Shown: one piece after another, positions 33,895-42,965 of the stretch | How positions within the stretch are numbered: the first letter of the stretch is position 1 | Layout: each line of letters opens with the position of its first letter | Source: an uncultured Muribaculaceae bacterium | Lineage (GTDB): Bacteria; Bacteroidota; Bacteroidia; Bacteroidales; Muribaculaceae | Reading direction: 5' to 3' | Assembly (NCBI GenBank): GCA_910586975.1 | Contig: CAJUKX010000003.1 | Span: forward strand, 88,726 to 152,725 | DNA: 64,000 bases | Notes under the pieces: generated by a model | The model's database searches: none | The model's input: only the letters and a program-made list of their open reading frames with translations | What the model was told of the DNA's origin: nothing | Position numbers and translations under genes: made by a program

Positions 33895-34983
33895 TTAATC
33901 TTTTGTTATATAGGGAGTGCCGTCGGCGTCAAACTTGATGGGGAGCCACAGATGACGCGAGTCGGCCAGATTTTTGGGATTCCACATATCGGCCATGAAT
34001 GTGTAGCGGTCGCCGAAGTGGGCCACGGCAGTGCTTTGCGAGTCGAAAGTGGTCTTGGCACCCTCGCCGCGGCAGGGGTTGGGCAGCTGTGTCCAGTCGC
34101 CCATGATGTTATCGGCCTTCATCAGTCGGGCCTCGTTGGGAGCCCAGCCCGTGCAGCCCGAAGTTATCATCCAGTATGTGCCGTTGTGCTTGAACAGAGC
34201 CGGAGCCTCGTTGTGGCCGCCGGGGAATATGCGTATGTAGCGGCCGGTATGGCGGGTGTATGTAGAGTCGAGTTCGGCTATGTTGAGTGTAAGATTTTCC
34301 TCAGACGAATACACATGGTATGCCTTGCCGTCATCGTCGACAAACACTGTCATGTCGCGGGCCATCTGGCCCCCGTCGAGGTCGCGTACAGTGAACATTC
34401 CCTTTTCAACGGCCTTGCGCCACTCGGGTGTCCACCATTCCATATCTTTTGGCCACTGTATTTTGCGGTATTCCTCGGGCAGATTCTCGGGGTAGATACC
34501 GGGATTGATGCGGCCTGAGTTGAGGTGGACAAACGGACCGGTGGGCGAGTCAGACACAGCCACGCCCGAGTATGCCGAGCCATAGCCCACACCCTTCAGC
34601 TCGTGGTGGAACCACATTACAAACTTGCCGGTGGCGGGATTGTAGACCACCTTGGGACGTTCGATGATGCAACCGCGTTCGAGTGGTGCGCCCACCGAGT
34701 CGGTCACTGCCAGCACTATGCCTTTGTTATCCCAATTCTTAAGGTCGGTCGACGTGTAACAAGCCACGCCCTTCTGTCCCTTGCCGGGAGTGCCGTCGCC
34801 ACGGTTCTCGCCATACCAGTAGTATGTGCCGTCGTGCAGCAGTATGGCACCGCCGTGGGCATTGATGTGCTTGCCGTCAGAGGCAATGAACGGTTCGCCT
34901 TTAACGGTAGGCATCACCGGTTCTGCGGCCCTGCTCGTCATTGCGGCCGCCAATAACAATACAAGTGTTATGAACTTTCTCAT
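33895..34983 (-). CDS. Glycoside hydrolase family 43, exo-beta-1,3-galactanase-like subfamily
   Basis: The protein is 362 residues with a signal peptide (about 1-19, ending TSRA). It has a five-bladed propeller: NAHGGAILLHDGTYYWYGENR (blade 1), ERPKVVYNPATGKFVMWFHHEL, RDMTVFVDDDGKAYHVYSSEE and EAPALFKHNGTYWMITSGCTGWAPN. The last motif, with its SGCTGW, is shared from memory with the subfamily 24/34 exo-galactanases that trim beta-1,3-galactan backbones of arabinogalactan. The exact subfamily is not certain. It is 8 nt downstream of the HTCS regulator and 18 nt upstream of the GH105-DUF2264 gene, so it is part of the same transcript. Confidence 0.85.
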   Translation of the reverse strand: MRKFITLVLLLAAAMTSRAAEPVMPTVKGEPFIASDGKHINAHGGAILLHDGTYYWYGENRGDGTPGKGQKGVACYTSTDLKNWDNKGIVLAVTDSVGAPLERGCIIERPKVVYNPATGKFVMWFHHELKGVGYGSAYSGVAVSDSPTGPFVHLNSGRINPGIYPENLPEEYRKIQWPKDMEWWTPEWRKAVEKGMFTVRDLDGGQMARDMTVFVDDDGKAYHVYSSEENLTLNIAELDSTYTRHTGRYIRIFPGGHNEAPALFKHNGTYWMITSGCTGWAPNEARLMKADNIMGDWTQLPNPCRGEGAKTTFDSQSTAVAHFGDRYTFMADMWNPKNLADSRHLWLPIKFDADGTPYITKD

Positions 34984-34991
34984 TGATTGAT

Positions 34992-37900
34992 TTATTTGTT
35001 TTTTTGGGCCGCGACGTATTCCGACGCCGTCATGCCGAATTCTTTCTTAAATGCCTTTGCAAATGATGAATGCGAGCCGAAACCTGTCTGGAATGCGATA
35101 TCGGTGATATTGAGACCTGAATTCACCAGCATCTCGGCTGCACGTCCGAGCCTTACCCGGCGTATATACTCGTTTGTCGACACTCCCACGATCGCCATTA
35201 TCTTGCGGTAGAGCGTTGAACTGCTCATGCACATCTTGTCGGCAAGGAAAGCTACACCCAGCTCTTCGTACGACAGATTTTCGTCGATAATGGCGCGAAT
35301 TTTGTCTATAAATTCGCGATCGAGGGAGTTTAGTGTCTGTGATACATCTTCGTTTTCTTCCATTGGTTCTTTAGAGGGTTCGTCAGAGCCCTGATTTATA
35401 ACTGATTTAGCCTCGGAGAGCAGTGCGGCGGCTATGCGGCGGCGCGCTCTCAGCAGGTTATTGATTCTATTTACCAGAAGTTTGGCGCTGAAGGGCTTGG
35501 TAAGATATGAATCGGCTCCCGACTCATAACCTTCTTCCTTGTCGCGCAAAGAGTCTTTGGCTGTGAGGAGAATCACCGGTATATGGCTGGTGAGTATATC
35601 CTCCTTGATGGCACGGCACATCTCTATACCATCCATCTCGGGCATCATTATATCGCTGATAACGATATCGGGATGCTTGGTTTGCACGGCATGCAGGCCT
35701 TCGAGACCGTTCTTGGCTGTAAGCACCTCGAAATCATCAGAAAGCGTACGTGTTATATATTCGCGTATATCCACATTATCTTCCACCACAAGCAGTTTGA
35801 GACGGCGGTCGGTGGCAGCTTCGGCATCGGTCTGAGGTTCTGTGCTTTTCTTGCTCATATCTTCAACGCCGTGCAAGGCCTCGGGATAGATATTGTCGGT
35901 GAGCAGCGACAGGGTGAATGTCGATCCGCGGCCTTCTTCCGACTCCACTTCTATGGTTGCCTGGTGCAGGTCGGCCAGACTCTTTACAAGGGCAAGGCCT
36001 ATTCCGGTGCCTGAGGCCTGATGCGCCCCGTTCACCTGATAGTAACGGTCAAATATATGCTCAAGTCCTTCTTTGGCAATACCGTAGCCGGTATCTTCCA
36101 CCTTTATGTTGCTGTGGCGCACGCCCTCGGCATCGGTCACGGTGTGGTACGACAGGGTGATACAGCCCTTGGAGGTGTACTTCACGGCATTGCTCAGCAG
36201 ATTGTTGAGTATTATGGTTATCATTTCAGAATCGAAGTAGATGGGTTCGTCATTGCCTTCGATGTCCATGATAAACTCTACATCGGGGTTGCGGTTAAGT
36301 TCCTTGAACCGCAGGCCTATCTCGCGTATATAGTTGCTGAGCAGGCCTTTCTTCACCATCAGGCGGCGGTTTTGAGTCTCGGTTTTGCGGAACTCGAGTA
36401 TGCCGTTGATCAATCCGAGCAGCGAGTTTGAGCTGTCGCGTATCATCTGCAGCTTGTATGAATACTGCTTGGGCATGGCCGGGTCGCTCACCAGGTCTTC
36501 GAGCGGGCCGAGGATAAGGGTGAGCGGTGTGCGCAGCTCGTGTGTGATATTGGTGTAGAAACGCAGGCGCTCTTCATTGAGCTGCTGACGGTTGGCATTA
36601 TCCGCCACTTCGCCGGCCAGGCGCTGCTTCATCTCCACACGTCGCTTGTATGAGCGCGCTATCATGAAAATCAACAACAGAGCCACTATGGCGTATATTG
36701 TCTTTGCCCACCATGTCAGATAATACGGCGGGGCTATCTCAAGGCGCAAAATGGTTTTGGGTTCACTCCAGTTGGTACCTTTATGACGCTGGCGCACCCT
36801 GAAGTTGTACTTGCCGGGGGGCAGGTTGCGGTACAGGGCAACGTTCTCGCCCGAGGTTTCGGTCCACACGTCGTCAACGCCTTCCATATTGTAGGCGAAG
36901 TCGGTGCGTTGGGCCATGGCATGGTCGAGCACGTTGAATGTAATGCGGAAAGTGTTCTGGTCGTATGGCAGCTTGATCTTGTCGGATGCGGGATGCACGT
37001 CCACCTCCGTTTCTTTCTTCTTGCGCTCGGTCAGTACGGTAAATGCCGTCAGGGCTATGGCCGGCTCGGCAATGGTCGCCTCTATACTCTTGGGATTAAG
37101 CGAGATAAGGCCGTTGTTTGATGCAAAATATATGCGGCCGTCATTGCCTACCGCCGACCCGCGCTCGAAGAAGGTGTTGAGCGGAATCTCATTTGTATCG
37201 TGGTAAAACGACAGTTCTTCCGTCTTCACATTATAATGAGCTATACCCTTGTTGGTGCTGACCCATATATTGTGGGCATCGTCTTCTTCAATAGCCATCA
37301 CATGGGTTATTCCGGCACGTTTGAGCACATTGATTTCTGTGAACTTTTCGGGATGCGCGGCGTCGGGGAAGTATAGCAGGCCGTCGCGGGTGGCCACCCA
37401 CATCAGTCCGCGTGAGTCGCACATCAGAGCGTTTACCGCGTTGGAGGGGAAGCCTGTATCGAGGTTGAAATCGGCAATTTTGTTTCCTCGCGGGTCAAAC
37501 ACGCTCACGCCTTTGCCAAAGGTTCCTATCCACATGCGGCCGCGGCGGTCCATTGCCACGGTCTGCACAATGCGGTCTTCGAGCTGGCTGTTGATATTGG
37601 CGGCCTCGCTTATGGTGCCGTTTTCGTAGATGTATATGCCGTTTACAGTACCTATTACAAGCCTGCCGTCGGGATCTGCAAAAAATGTGCGCACATCAAC
37701 GGGCAGCATGCTTGACACATCGGTAAACTTGTCGGTATCAGGATTATAGAAGAATGCACCGCGCTCCGAAGTAGCCACCCACACCTTGCCGTCGCGGTCC
37801 AATGCGAGGTCGTAGATAAAGGTGCGAACGCCTTCCTTGTTGCCGGGCAGCTGATACCGCTTCAGCTTGCCGTCGCGGGCCTTTATCAGTTCGTTCTCAC

Positions 37901-39068
37901 TGCCCATCCACACACCGCCGTCGGCATCGGCCACGCAGTTCCACACGGGCAGGTAGTAAGAATGGCGCGGACCGGCCGACAGATACTCCATGCGCTCGAA
38001 TATCGGGTCGAGATGCCCTATGACATCTACACCGGCGCGGTAATGGCCAATCCATATATTGCCGAACGAATCCTGATATATCGTATAAACGTAGGGGCTT
38101 GTAAGGCCGTCGGGCGCTCCGCCCACGGGCAGGGTGCGGAAGTCGGCCTTGCTTATGTCGGAGTATGTGTAACTCTTGGGATTTAGCACACTTACCCCAC
38201 CCTGCGAGGTACCGAACCACAGCTCGCCGTCGGCCATACGGTATATATCCCACACCTTGCCCGAGGCAATGGATGCAGGATTGTCGGGATTGTGTTCAAA
38301 TCTGATAAACGAGTCGGTCTCGGGATTAAACAGCGCGGCACCCTTGTCAGTGCCGAGCCATACCGAGCCGCCCGGGTCTATACTTATCGAATAAACATCG
38401 TCGCCGGGCAGCGTTGAGGGGTCGGCGGCGTTGTGTGTATAGTTTTTCAGAGTGTTGGTTTTGGTGTCAATAACGCTCAGGCCGTTGCCCACATGCCCCA
38501 CAAAGAGCACTCCGTCAGCGCCCTCGGCCATGGTCCATACCCGGCCGGGGAGTCCGGGCAGGGTATTCACATCATAGTCGCGCATGGCTCCGGTGACGGG
38601 ATTGAAATACTGTACGCCGAAGTGATAGTGGGTGAGCCACAGGCCACCGTCGGCAGCCGGAGTCACCGAGGTTATGTCTTTTGAGAGAAGGCTGTCGTTT
38701 TCCACAGGCTCAATCAGCCCCGTGCGGCAGTCATATCGGGCCAGGCCGCTGCGCTGTGTGGCTATGTACATGCGGTATGGGTCGGCTGCACACACGGCAA
38801 GGCCGTTGAGCTCGTTGCCGCTCAGCCCCGAATTGTCTTTATTGAAATTCTTGAATCCGTGGCCGTCAAACCGGCTCAGGCCGTCGTTGGTAGCCACCCA
38901 CACATATCCGTCGTGGTCCTGAGCCATGGCACGCACATATCCGTTGGCCAAGCCCGACGACACACCGAAGTTGTGCACTTTCATGGCATGGGCGTCCACG
39001 CCGGCACACACCACGGTGAGCAGGACAAGCAAGTTTATGATTTGGCCTTTGATATAGTACAGATTCAT
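34992..39068 (-). CDS. Hybrid two-component system (HTCS) regulator of the PUL
   Basis: The protein is 1,358 residues. A signal peptide is followed by a large periplasmic sensor of Reg_prop propeller repeats (about 30-690) and a Y_Y_Y domain (about 715-780). A membrane helix follows (about 785-805), then a histidine kinase whose phosphoacceptor His (about 843) lies in TNITHELRTPLTLI, an ATPase domain (NLLSNAVKYTSKG, GTGIGLAL), a receiver with Asp in VISDIMMPEMDG (about 1,141), and an AraC-type HTH (about 1,260-1,358, ADKMCMSSSTLYRKI and FGSHSSFAKAFKKEFG). A breakdown product binding the sensor should switch on the locus. It is divergent from susC across 411 nt. Confidence 0.97.
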   Translation of the reverse strand: MNLYYIKGQIINLLVLLTVVCAGVDAHAMKVHNFGVSSGLANGYVRAMAQDHDGYVWVATNDGLSRFDGHGFKNFNKDNSGLSGNELNGLAVCAADPYRMYIATQRSGLARYDCRTGLIEPVENDSLLSKDITSVTPAADGGLWLTHYHFGVQYFNPVTGAMRDYDVNTLPGLPGRVWTMAEGADGVLFVGHVGNGLSVIDTKTNTLKNYTHNAADPSTLPGDDVYSISIDPGGSVWLGTDKGAALFNPETDSFIRFEHNPDNPASIASGKVWDIYRMADGELWFGTSQGGVSVLNPKSYTYSDISKADFRTLPVGGAPDGLTSPYVYTIYQDSFGNIWIGHYRAGVDVIGHLDPIFERMEYLSAGPRHSYYLPVWNCVADADGGVWMGSENELIKARDGKLKRYQLPGNKEGVRTFIYDLALDRDGKVWVATSERGAFFYNPDTDKFTDVSSMLPVDVRTFFADPDGRLVIGTVNGIYIYENGTISEAANINSQLEDRIVQTVAMDRRGRMWIGTFGKGVSVFDPRGNKIADFNLDTGFPSNAVNALMCDSRGLMWVATRDGLLYFPDAAHPEKFTEINVLKRAGITHVMAIEEDDAHNIWVSTNKGIAHYNVKTEELSFYHDTNEIPLNTFFERGSAVGNDGRIYFASNNGLISLNPKSIEATIAEPAIALTAFTVLTERKKKETEVDVHPASDKIKLPYDQNTFRITFNVLDHAMAQRTDFAYNMEGVDDVWTETSGENVALYRNLPPGKYNFRVRQRHKGTNWSEPKTILRLEIAPPYYLTWWAKTIYAIVALLLIFMIARSYKRRVEMKQRLAGEVADNANRQQLNEERLRFYTNITHELRTPLTLILGPLEDLVSDPAMPKQYSYKLQMIRDSSNSLLGLINGILEFRKTETQNRRLMVKKGLLSNYIREIGLRFKELNRNPDVEFIMDIEGNDEPIYFDSEMITIILNNLLSNAVKYTSKGCITLSYHTVTDAEGVRHSNIKVEDTGYGIAKEGLEHIFDRYYQVNGAHQASGTGIGLALVKSLADLHQATIEVESEEGRGSTFTLSLLTDNIYPEALHGVEDMSKKSTEPQTDAEAATDRRLKLLVVEDNVDIREYITRTLSDDFEVLTAKNGLEGLHAVQTKHPDIVISDIMMPEMDGIEMCRAIKEDILTSHIPVILLTAKDSLRDKEEGYESGADSYLTKPFSAKLLVNRINNLLRARRRIAAALLSEAKSVINQGSDEPSKEPMEENEDVSQTLNSLDREFIDKIRAIIDENLSYEELGVAFLADKMCMSSSTLYRKIMAIVGVSTNEYIRRVRLGRAAEMLVNSGLNITDIAFQTGFGSHSSFAKAFKKEFGMTASEYVAAQKNK

Positions 39069-39479
39069 GGCTTATAGATTACTTTTGCAAATTTAATAAT
39101 TTATGTAGAAACGGCATTGTCCGATTCAATAATACTTGTGTCTTAATCGTGCATTAACCACTTGCGCAAGATTTATGCACAATTTTGCAAGATTCAGACA
39201 ATAGTTCATTATACAATACATGTTAATTTTGCACAGCTAACGAAAATTATACATTTTCTAACATTTTTTTGGTAAAAATATAATCCTGACACGTACATCT
39301 CTCTCATACAGTACGCCTCGAACCTGAATGTTATTATAGTTTAGAAGGTAATTTTAAGGATAGAATTCAAATAGCAGTAGAATTCCTAAGGTAAAGAAGA
39401 TTTGTTTGAGGCAAGCGCACATTATTATTGTTATCCAACCCATGAGAAGCAATTAACCAATCAATATTAATCAAAACCA
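39069..39479. promoter_or_regulatory. Divergent control region between the HTCS and susC genes
   Basis: No gene is found in these 411 nt. GCAAGATTYA occurs at 39166-39175 and 39187-39196, 21 bp apart, which would suit two helical turns and an AraC-type dimer. TAATTTTG at 39224-39231 is a good -7 for susC. No TTTG is seen at the expected -33 (near 39200), as expected of an activator-dependent promoter. The distance to the susC ATG is about 240 nt, so a long leader is predicted; it contains AGAATTC twice (39362, 39379). These are inferences from position. Confidence 0.55.
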
Positions 39480-42400
39480 ATGAAAAGACATCGATTCTTT
39501 CTATGGCTTCTGACACTTTTAGTAAGTAGCTTAAGCCTCAGTGCCCAGCAGCAGTATACGCTCAAAGGCACGGTTGAAGACAGCATGAACGAGCCGCTTG
39601 TAGGCGTCTCGGTTGTTGTCAACGGTTCGTCAAACGGCGTCATGACCGACCTTGACGGTAATTTCTCTATCCAGGTGAAAAACGGCGATACCGTGAATTT
39701 CTCCTACATTGGCTTCATCAACCAGCAAGTCAAAGTAACCGGACAGAACAACATCACCATTGTTCTTCAGGAAAGCGCAGAAAACCTTAACGAACTCGTG
39801 GTTATCGGTTACGGTACTGCACGCAAAAAAGACCTTACCGGTGCTGTTGTACAGATCAGCCCCGAAAAACTTGCCGACCAGAACCCCGGTACCGTACAGG
39901 ACCTTCTCCGCGGTACTCCCGGTCTTCAGATTGGCTACAACCCCTATGCTAAAGGCTCGGCCAGCATCCAGCTACGCGGTCAGAACTCACTCTACACCAG
40001 CGGCAGCCACAACTCACCCCTCATCATCCTCGACGGTATGCAGTTCAACGGTGAACTCTCTGAAATCAACCCCGACGACATCGAGGCCATCGACGTGCTC
40101 AAGGATGCTTCTTCAGCCGCCATCTATGGTGCCAAGGCTGCTTCGGGTGTGATCATCATCACCACCAAGAAAGGTAAGAGCGGCAAGCCCGTGGTTACTG
40201 TAAGCGCCAACCTTGCAGTAAACACCAAGAGCGCGTTCCGCGAAGTCTTCGGTCCCGACGAATACCTCAAGTATCGTGAAGACTACTACAAGACTCCCAC
40301 CGCAGGTGTTCGTGCCGACGGTACTTACGGCTACTACTCAGTAGATTCAAAGATACCCGACGGTTACTTCGACTTCTATGGCAACGTACAGTCAATGTAC
40401 GGCATCACCCCCGAACAGTGGGCCAACAGCGGTACCATCCAGATCGGTGAAAAGGGCACAATGGACGAAGTTTATGCTTCTCGTCTGCTGCTCAACCAGG
40501 CATCTAACGTATACGCCAACTTCCTCAACGGCCGCAAGACCGTAGACTGGTACGACCTCACATTCCGCACCGGTTTCAACCAGGACTACAACGGTAGCGT
40601 ATCAGGTGCAACCGAAAACGTAAACTACTACTTCTCAGTAGGCTACCTTAAGAATGAAGGTGCCATCCGCGGTAACGACTACCACTCGATGCGTGCAAGC
40701 ATGAAGATCAACGCCAACATCACCCCCTGGCTCGAAATCGGCGCCAACGCCAACTTCCAGGACCGCTCAGACGGTGATATCCAGGTATCTATCGGCGACA
40801 ACTACTGGGATGCCAACATGCTCCGCAACTCACCCTTCGCATCTTACCGCAAGGAAGACGGCTCTCTCGAGCAGTACCCCTTCAACGGCAGCCCCACAAA
40901 CGGCGGTTACAACTACGACTTCGACCGTCAGTACCTCGATCTTGAAAAGGGCTACACCACCCTCAACACCATCTTCAACGCTCAGGTGAAGCTCCCCTTC
41001 AACATCGTTTACCGCTTCAACATCGCTCCCCGCTTCCAGTGGTTCTACGACCGCTACTTCATGTCGGCCGAACTGCCTGACTCCAACCCCGTAAGCCGTG
41101 GTGTCAACCGTAATAGCGCCAAGTCATTTGACTGGAACCTCAACAACACCATTACATGGGACTACTACTTCAACAAGATTCACCACGTAACAGTAATGGT
41201 GGGTCAGGAAGCTGAAGAAAACCGCTACTGGAGCGACAATATCCAAGCTCGCCACATCACTCCCACCGATGCTCTTGGTCTGCACTACATCAGCGGTGCC
41301 AACAAGTCTGAATCAAGCTTCTCGAGCTACGACTCCCACATCACAGCAGCCTCTTACTTCGGCCGTGTATTCTACGGCTTCAACGACCGCTACATGGTTA
41401 CAGCCACCGTACGTCGCGACGGTTACTCTGCTTTCGGTGCCAACGACCCCTGGGCCAACTTCTGGTCGGTAGGTGCAAGCTGGCGTATCAACGAAGAGAA
41501 GTTCATGGATAATACCCGCGACTGGCTCTCAGACCTCAAGTTCCGCGTATCTTACGGTACCAACGGTAACCGTTCACTCGAGGATACCTATTCTTCAATG
41601 TCCAACCTCAGCGACGGCGGTGTAATGGTTTACATGAAACCCGACGGCTCGCCCGTAGTAATGGAATCACTCGCCGTATCACGCCTTGGTAACCCCAACC
41701 TCTCATGGGAAAAGACCGGTTCGTTCAACGTAGGTCTTGACTTCGGTTTCCTCCAGGGCCGCATCGGCGGTAGCATCGACTACTACTCAAAGTCAACCAA
41801 GGACATGATCATGTGGCAGCGTCTGCCCTCATTCTCAGGCTTCGGCAGCATCATCACCAACCTCGGTGAAGTTACCAACCAGGGTGTTGAAATCTCGCTC
41901 CGCGCAGTGCCCTACACCTCACAGAACTTTGAATGGAGCACCAACGTAGGCTTCTCTTACAACAAGAACCGCATCAAGCACATCTACAACGACTACGATC
42001 CCGAAACCGGCAAGGAAAATGACGACCTTTCAAACGGTTGGTTCATCGACAAGCCCATCGGCGAAATCTGGAACTACAAGCTGCTCGGTATCTGGCAGGT
42101 TGACGAAGCTGAAGAAGCAGCCAAGTTCAACCAGAAGCCCGGTGACCCCAAAGTTTGGAACAATCCTGAAAATGATATTGTGAACGCTGACGGTACTGTA
42201 ACTGTAGTATTCGACAACGACGACAAGGTATTCCAAGGCACAACCGCTCCTCCCATCTACTGGAACTGGCGCAACGACTTCACCATCATGAAGAACCTCA
42301 CATTCTCGTTCTCAATGTACTCTTACATGGGTCACAAGAGCGCAGACTGGACCTACCTCAACAGCGATAACGGCGGTTCATGGGTAACCAACACCGGTAA

Positions 42401-42725
42401 CGTATGGAAGAAGGAATACTGGATGATAGACAATCCCTCTAACGAATATGCACGTCTCGAAGCTCAAGGTCCTATCAGCGGTACATCTTACTGCCCGCCC
42501 AGAATCCTCAACCGCAACTTCGTGCGTATCGACAACGTAGCTCTCGGTTACACCATTCCTCAGAAGTGGACACGTCAGTTCTACATTGAACGTCTGCGTG
42601 TATCGGCCGCTATCAACAACCTCTGCACCATCCACGCCGGCAACTGGAAGTTCGGTGATCCCGAATCAGGCGGCAACGGCCTCGGTGTACGCACCTACAC
42701 ATTCGGTCTTTCTTTGACCCTCTAA
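39480..42725 (+). CDS. susC: SusC/RagA-family TonB-linked outer-membrane protein
   Basis: The protein is 1,081 residues with a signal peptide (about 1-23, ending SLSAQ). A carboxypeptidase-regulatory-like domain (about 24-100, YTLKGTVEDSMNEPLVGVSV) is followed by the plug with the family signature ELVVIGYGTARKKDLTGAVVQI and YTSGSHNSPLIILDGM, then a 22-strand barrel ending LGVRTYTFGLSLTL. No STN domain is present, which fits control by an HTCS rather than by an anti-sigma relay. It imports oligosaccharides through the outer membrane together with the following SusD, with energy from TonB. Confidence 0.97.
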   Translation: MKRHRFFLWLLTLLVSSLSLSAQQQYTLKGTVEDSMNEPLVGVSVVVNGSSNGVMTDLDGNFSIQVKNGDTVNFSYIGFINQQVKVTGQNNITIVLQESAENLNELVVIGYGTARKKDLTGAVVQISPEKLADQNPGTVQDLLRGTPGLQIGYNPYAKGSASIQLRGQNSLYTSGSHNSPLIILDGMQFNGELSEINPDDIEAIDVLKDASSAAIYGAKAASGVIIITTKKGKSGKPVVTVSANLAVNTKSAFREVFGPDEYLKYREDYYKTPTAGVRADGTYGYYSVDSKIPDGYFDFYGNVQSMYGITPEQWANSGTIQIGEKGTMDEVYASRLLLNQASNVYANFLNGRKTVDWYDLTFRTGFNQDYNGSVSGATENVNYYFSVGYLKNEGAIRGNDYHSMRASMKINANITPWLEIGANANFQDRSDGDIQVSIGDNYWDANMLRNSPFASYRKEDGSLEQYPFNGSPTNGGYNYDFDRQYLDLEKGYTTLNTIFNAQVKLPFNIVYRFNIAPRFQWFYDRYFMSAELPDSNPVSRGVNRNSAKSFDWNLNNTITWDYYFNKIHHVTVMVGQEAEENRYWSDNIQARHITPTDALGLHYISGANKSESSFSSYDSHITAASYFGRVFYGFNDRYMVTATVRRDGYSAFGANDPWANFWSVGASWRINEEKFMDNTRDWLSDLKFRVSYGTNGNRSLEDTYSSMSNLSDGGVMVYMKPDGSPVVMESLAVSRLGNPNLSWEKTGSFNVGLDFGFLQGRIGGSIDYYSKSTKDMIMWQRLPSFSGFGSIITNLGEVTNQGVEISLRAVPYTSQNFEWSTNVGFSYNKNRIKHIYNDYDPETGKENDDLSNGWFIDKPIGEIWNYKLLGIWQVDEAEEAAKFNQKPGDPKVWNNPENDIVNADGTVTVVFDNDDKVFQGTTAPPIYWNWRNDFTIMKNLTFSFSMYSYMGHKSADWTYLNSDNGGSWVTNTGNVWKKEYWMIDNPSNEYARLEAQGPISGTSYCPPRILNRNFVRIDNVALGYTIPQKWTRQFYIERLRVSAAINNLCTIHAGNWKFGDPESGGNGLGVRTYTFGLSLTL

Positions 42726-42929
42726 GAGTGTGTTTGAATTTAACACACAAAAAATTATTGAGTGGAATTGAACATAATATGAATATGTTTCGCATTAATC
42801 TTGAGGCCAATTACGGTGCTTTTTCCACCGTTCATCAGTCACGTAGCTCGCTACGCTCCTTCTTCACGATGAAAAAATCTCTCGTAATTGACTCTCAAGC
42901 TTAATACGAGTTAAATTCAAAAACACTCT
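42725..42929. repeat. Inverted-repeat element, copy 2 (205 bp), between susC and susD
   Basis: AGAGTGTGTTTGAATTTAAC at 42725-42744 is matched by its complement at 42910-42929 with a single mismatch. The internal core (about 42825-42868) is the reverse complement of the core in the element at 6849-7054 (GTAGCTCGCTACGCTCCTTC). It shares the stop codon position of susC and ends 36 nt before the susD start. No coding potential is seen. Confidence 0.8.
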
Positions 42930-42965
42930 AAGTAATTTCACATTACCTATTCAAATTTGAAAAAT

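Noticed and set aside
39362..39385. AGAATTC repeated in the susC leader
   Set aside because: A 7-bp repeat in an AT-rich leader is expected by chance, and no palindrome or spacing pattern extends it.
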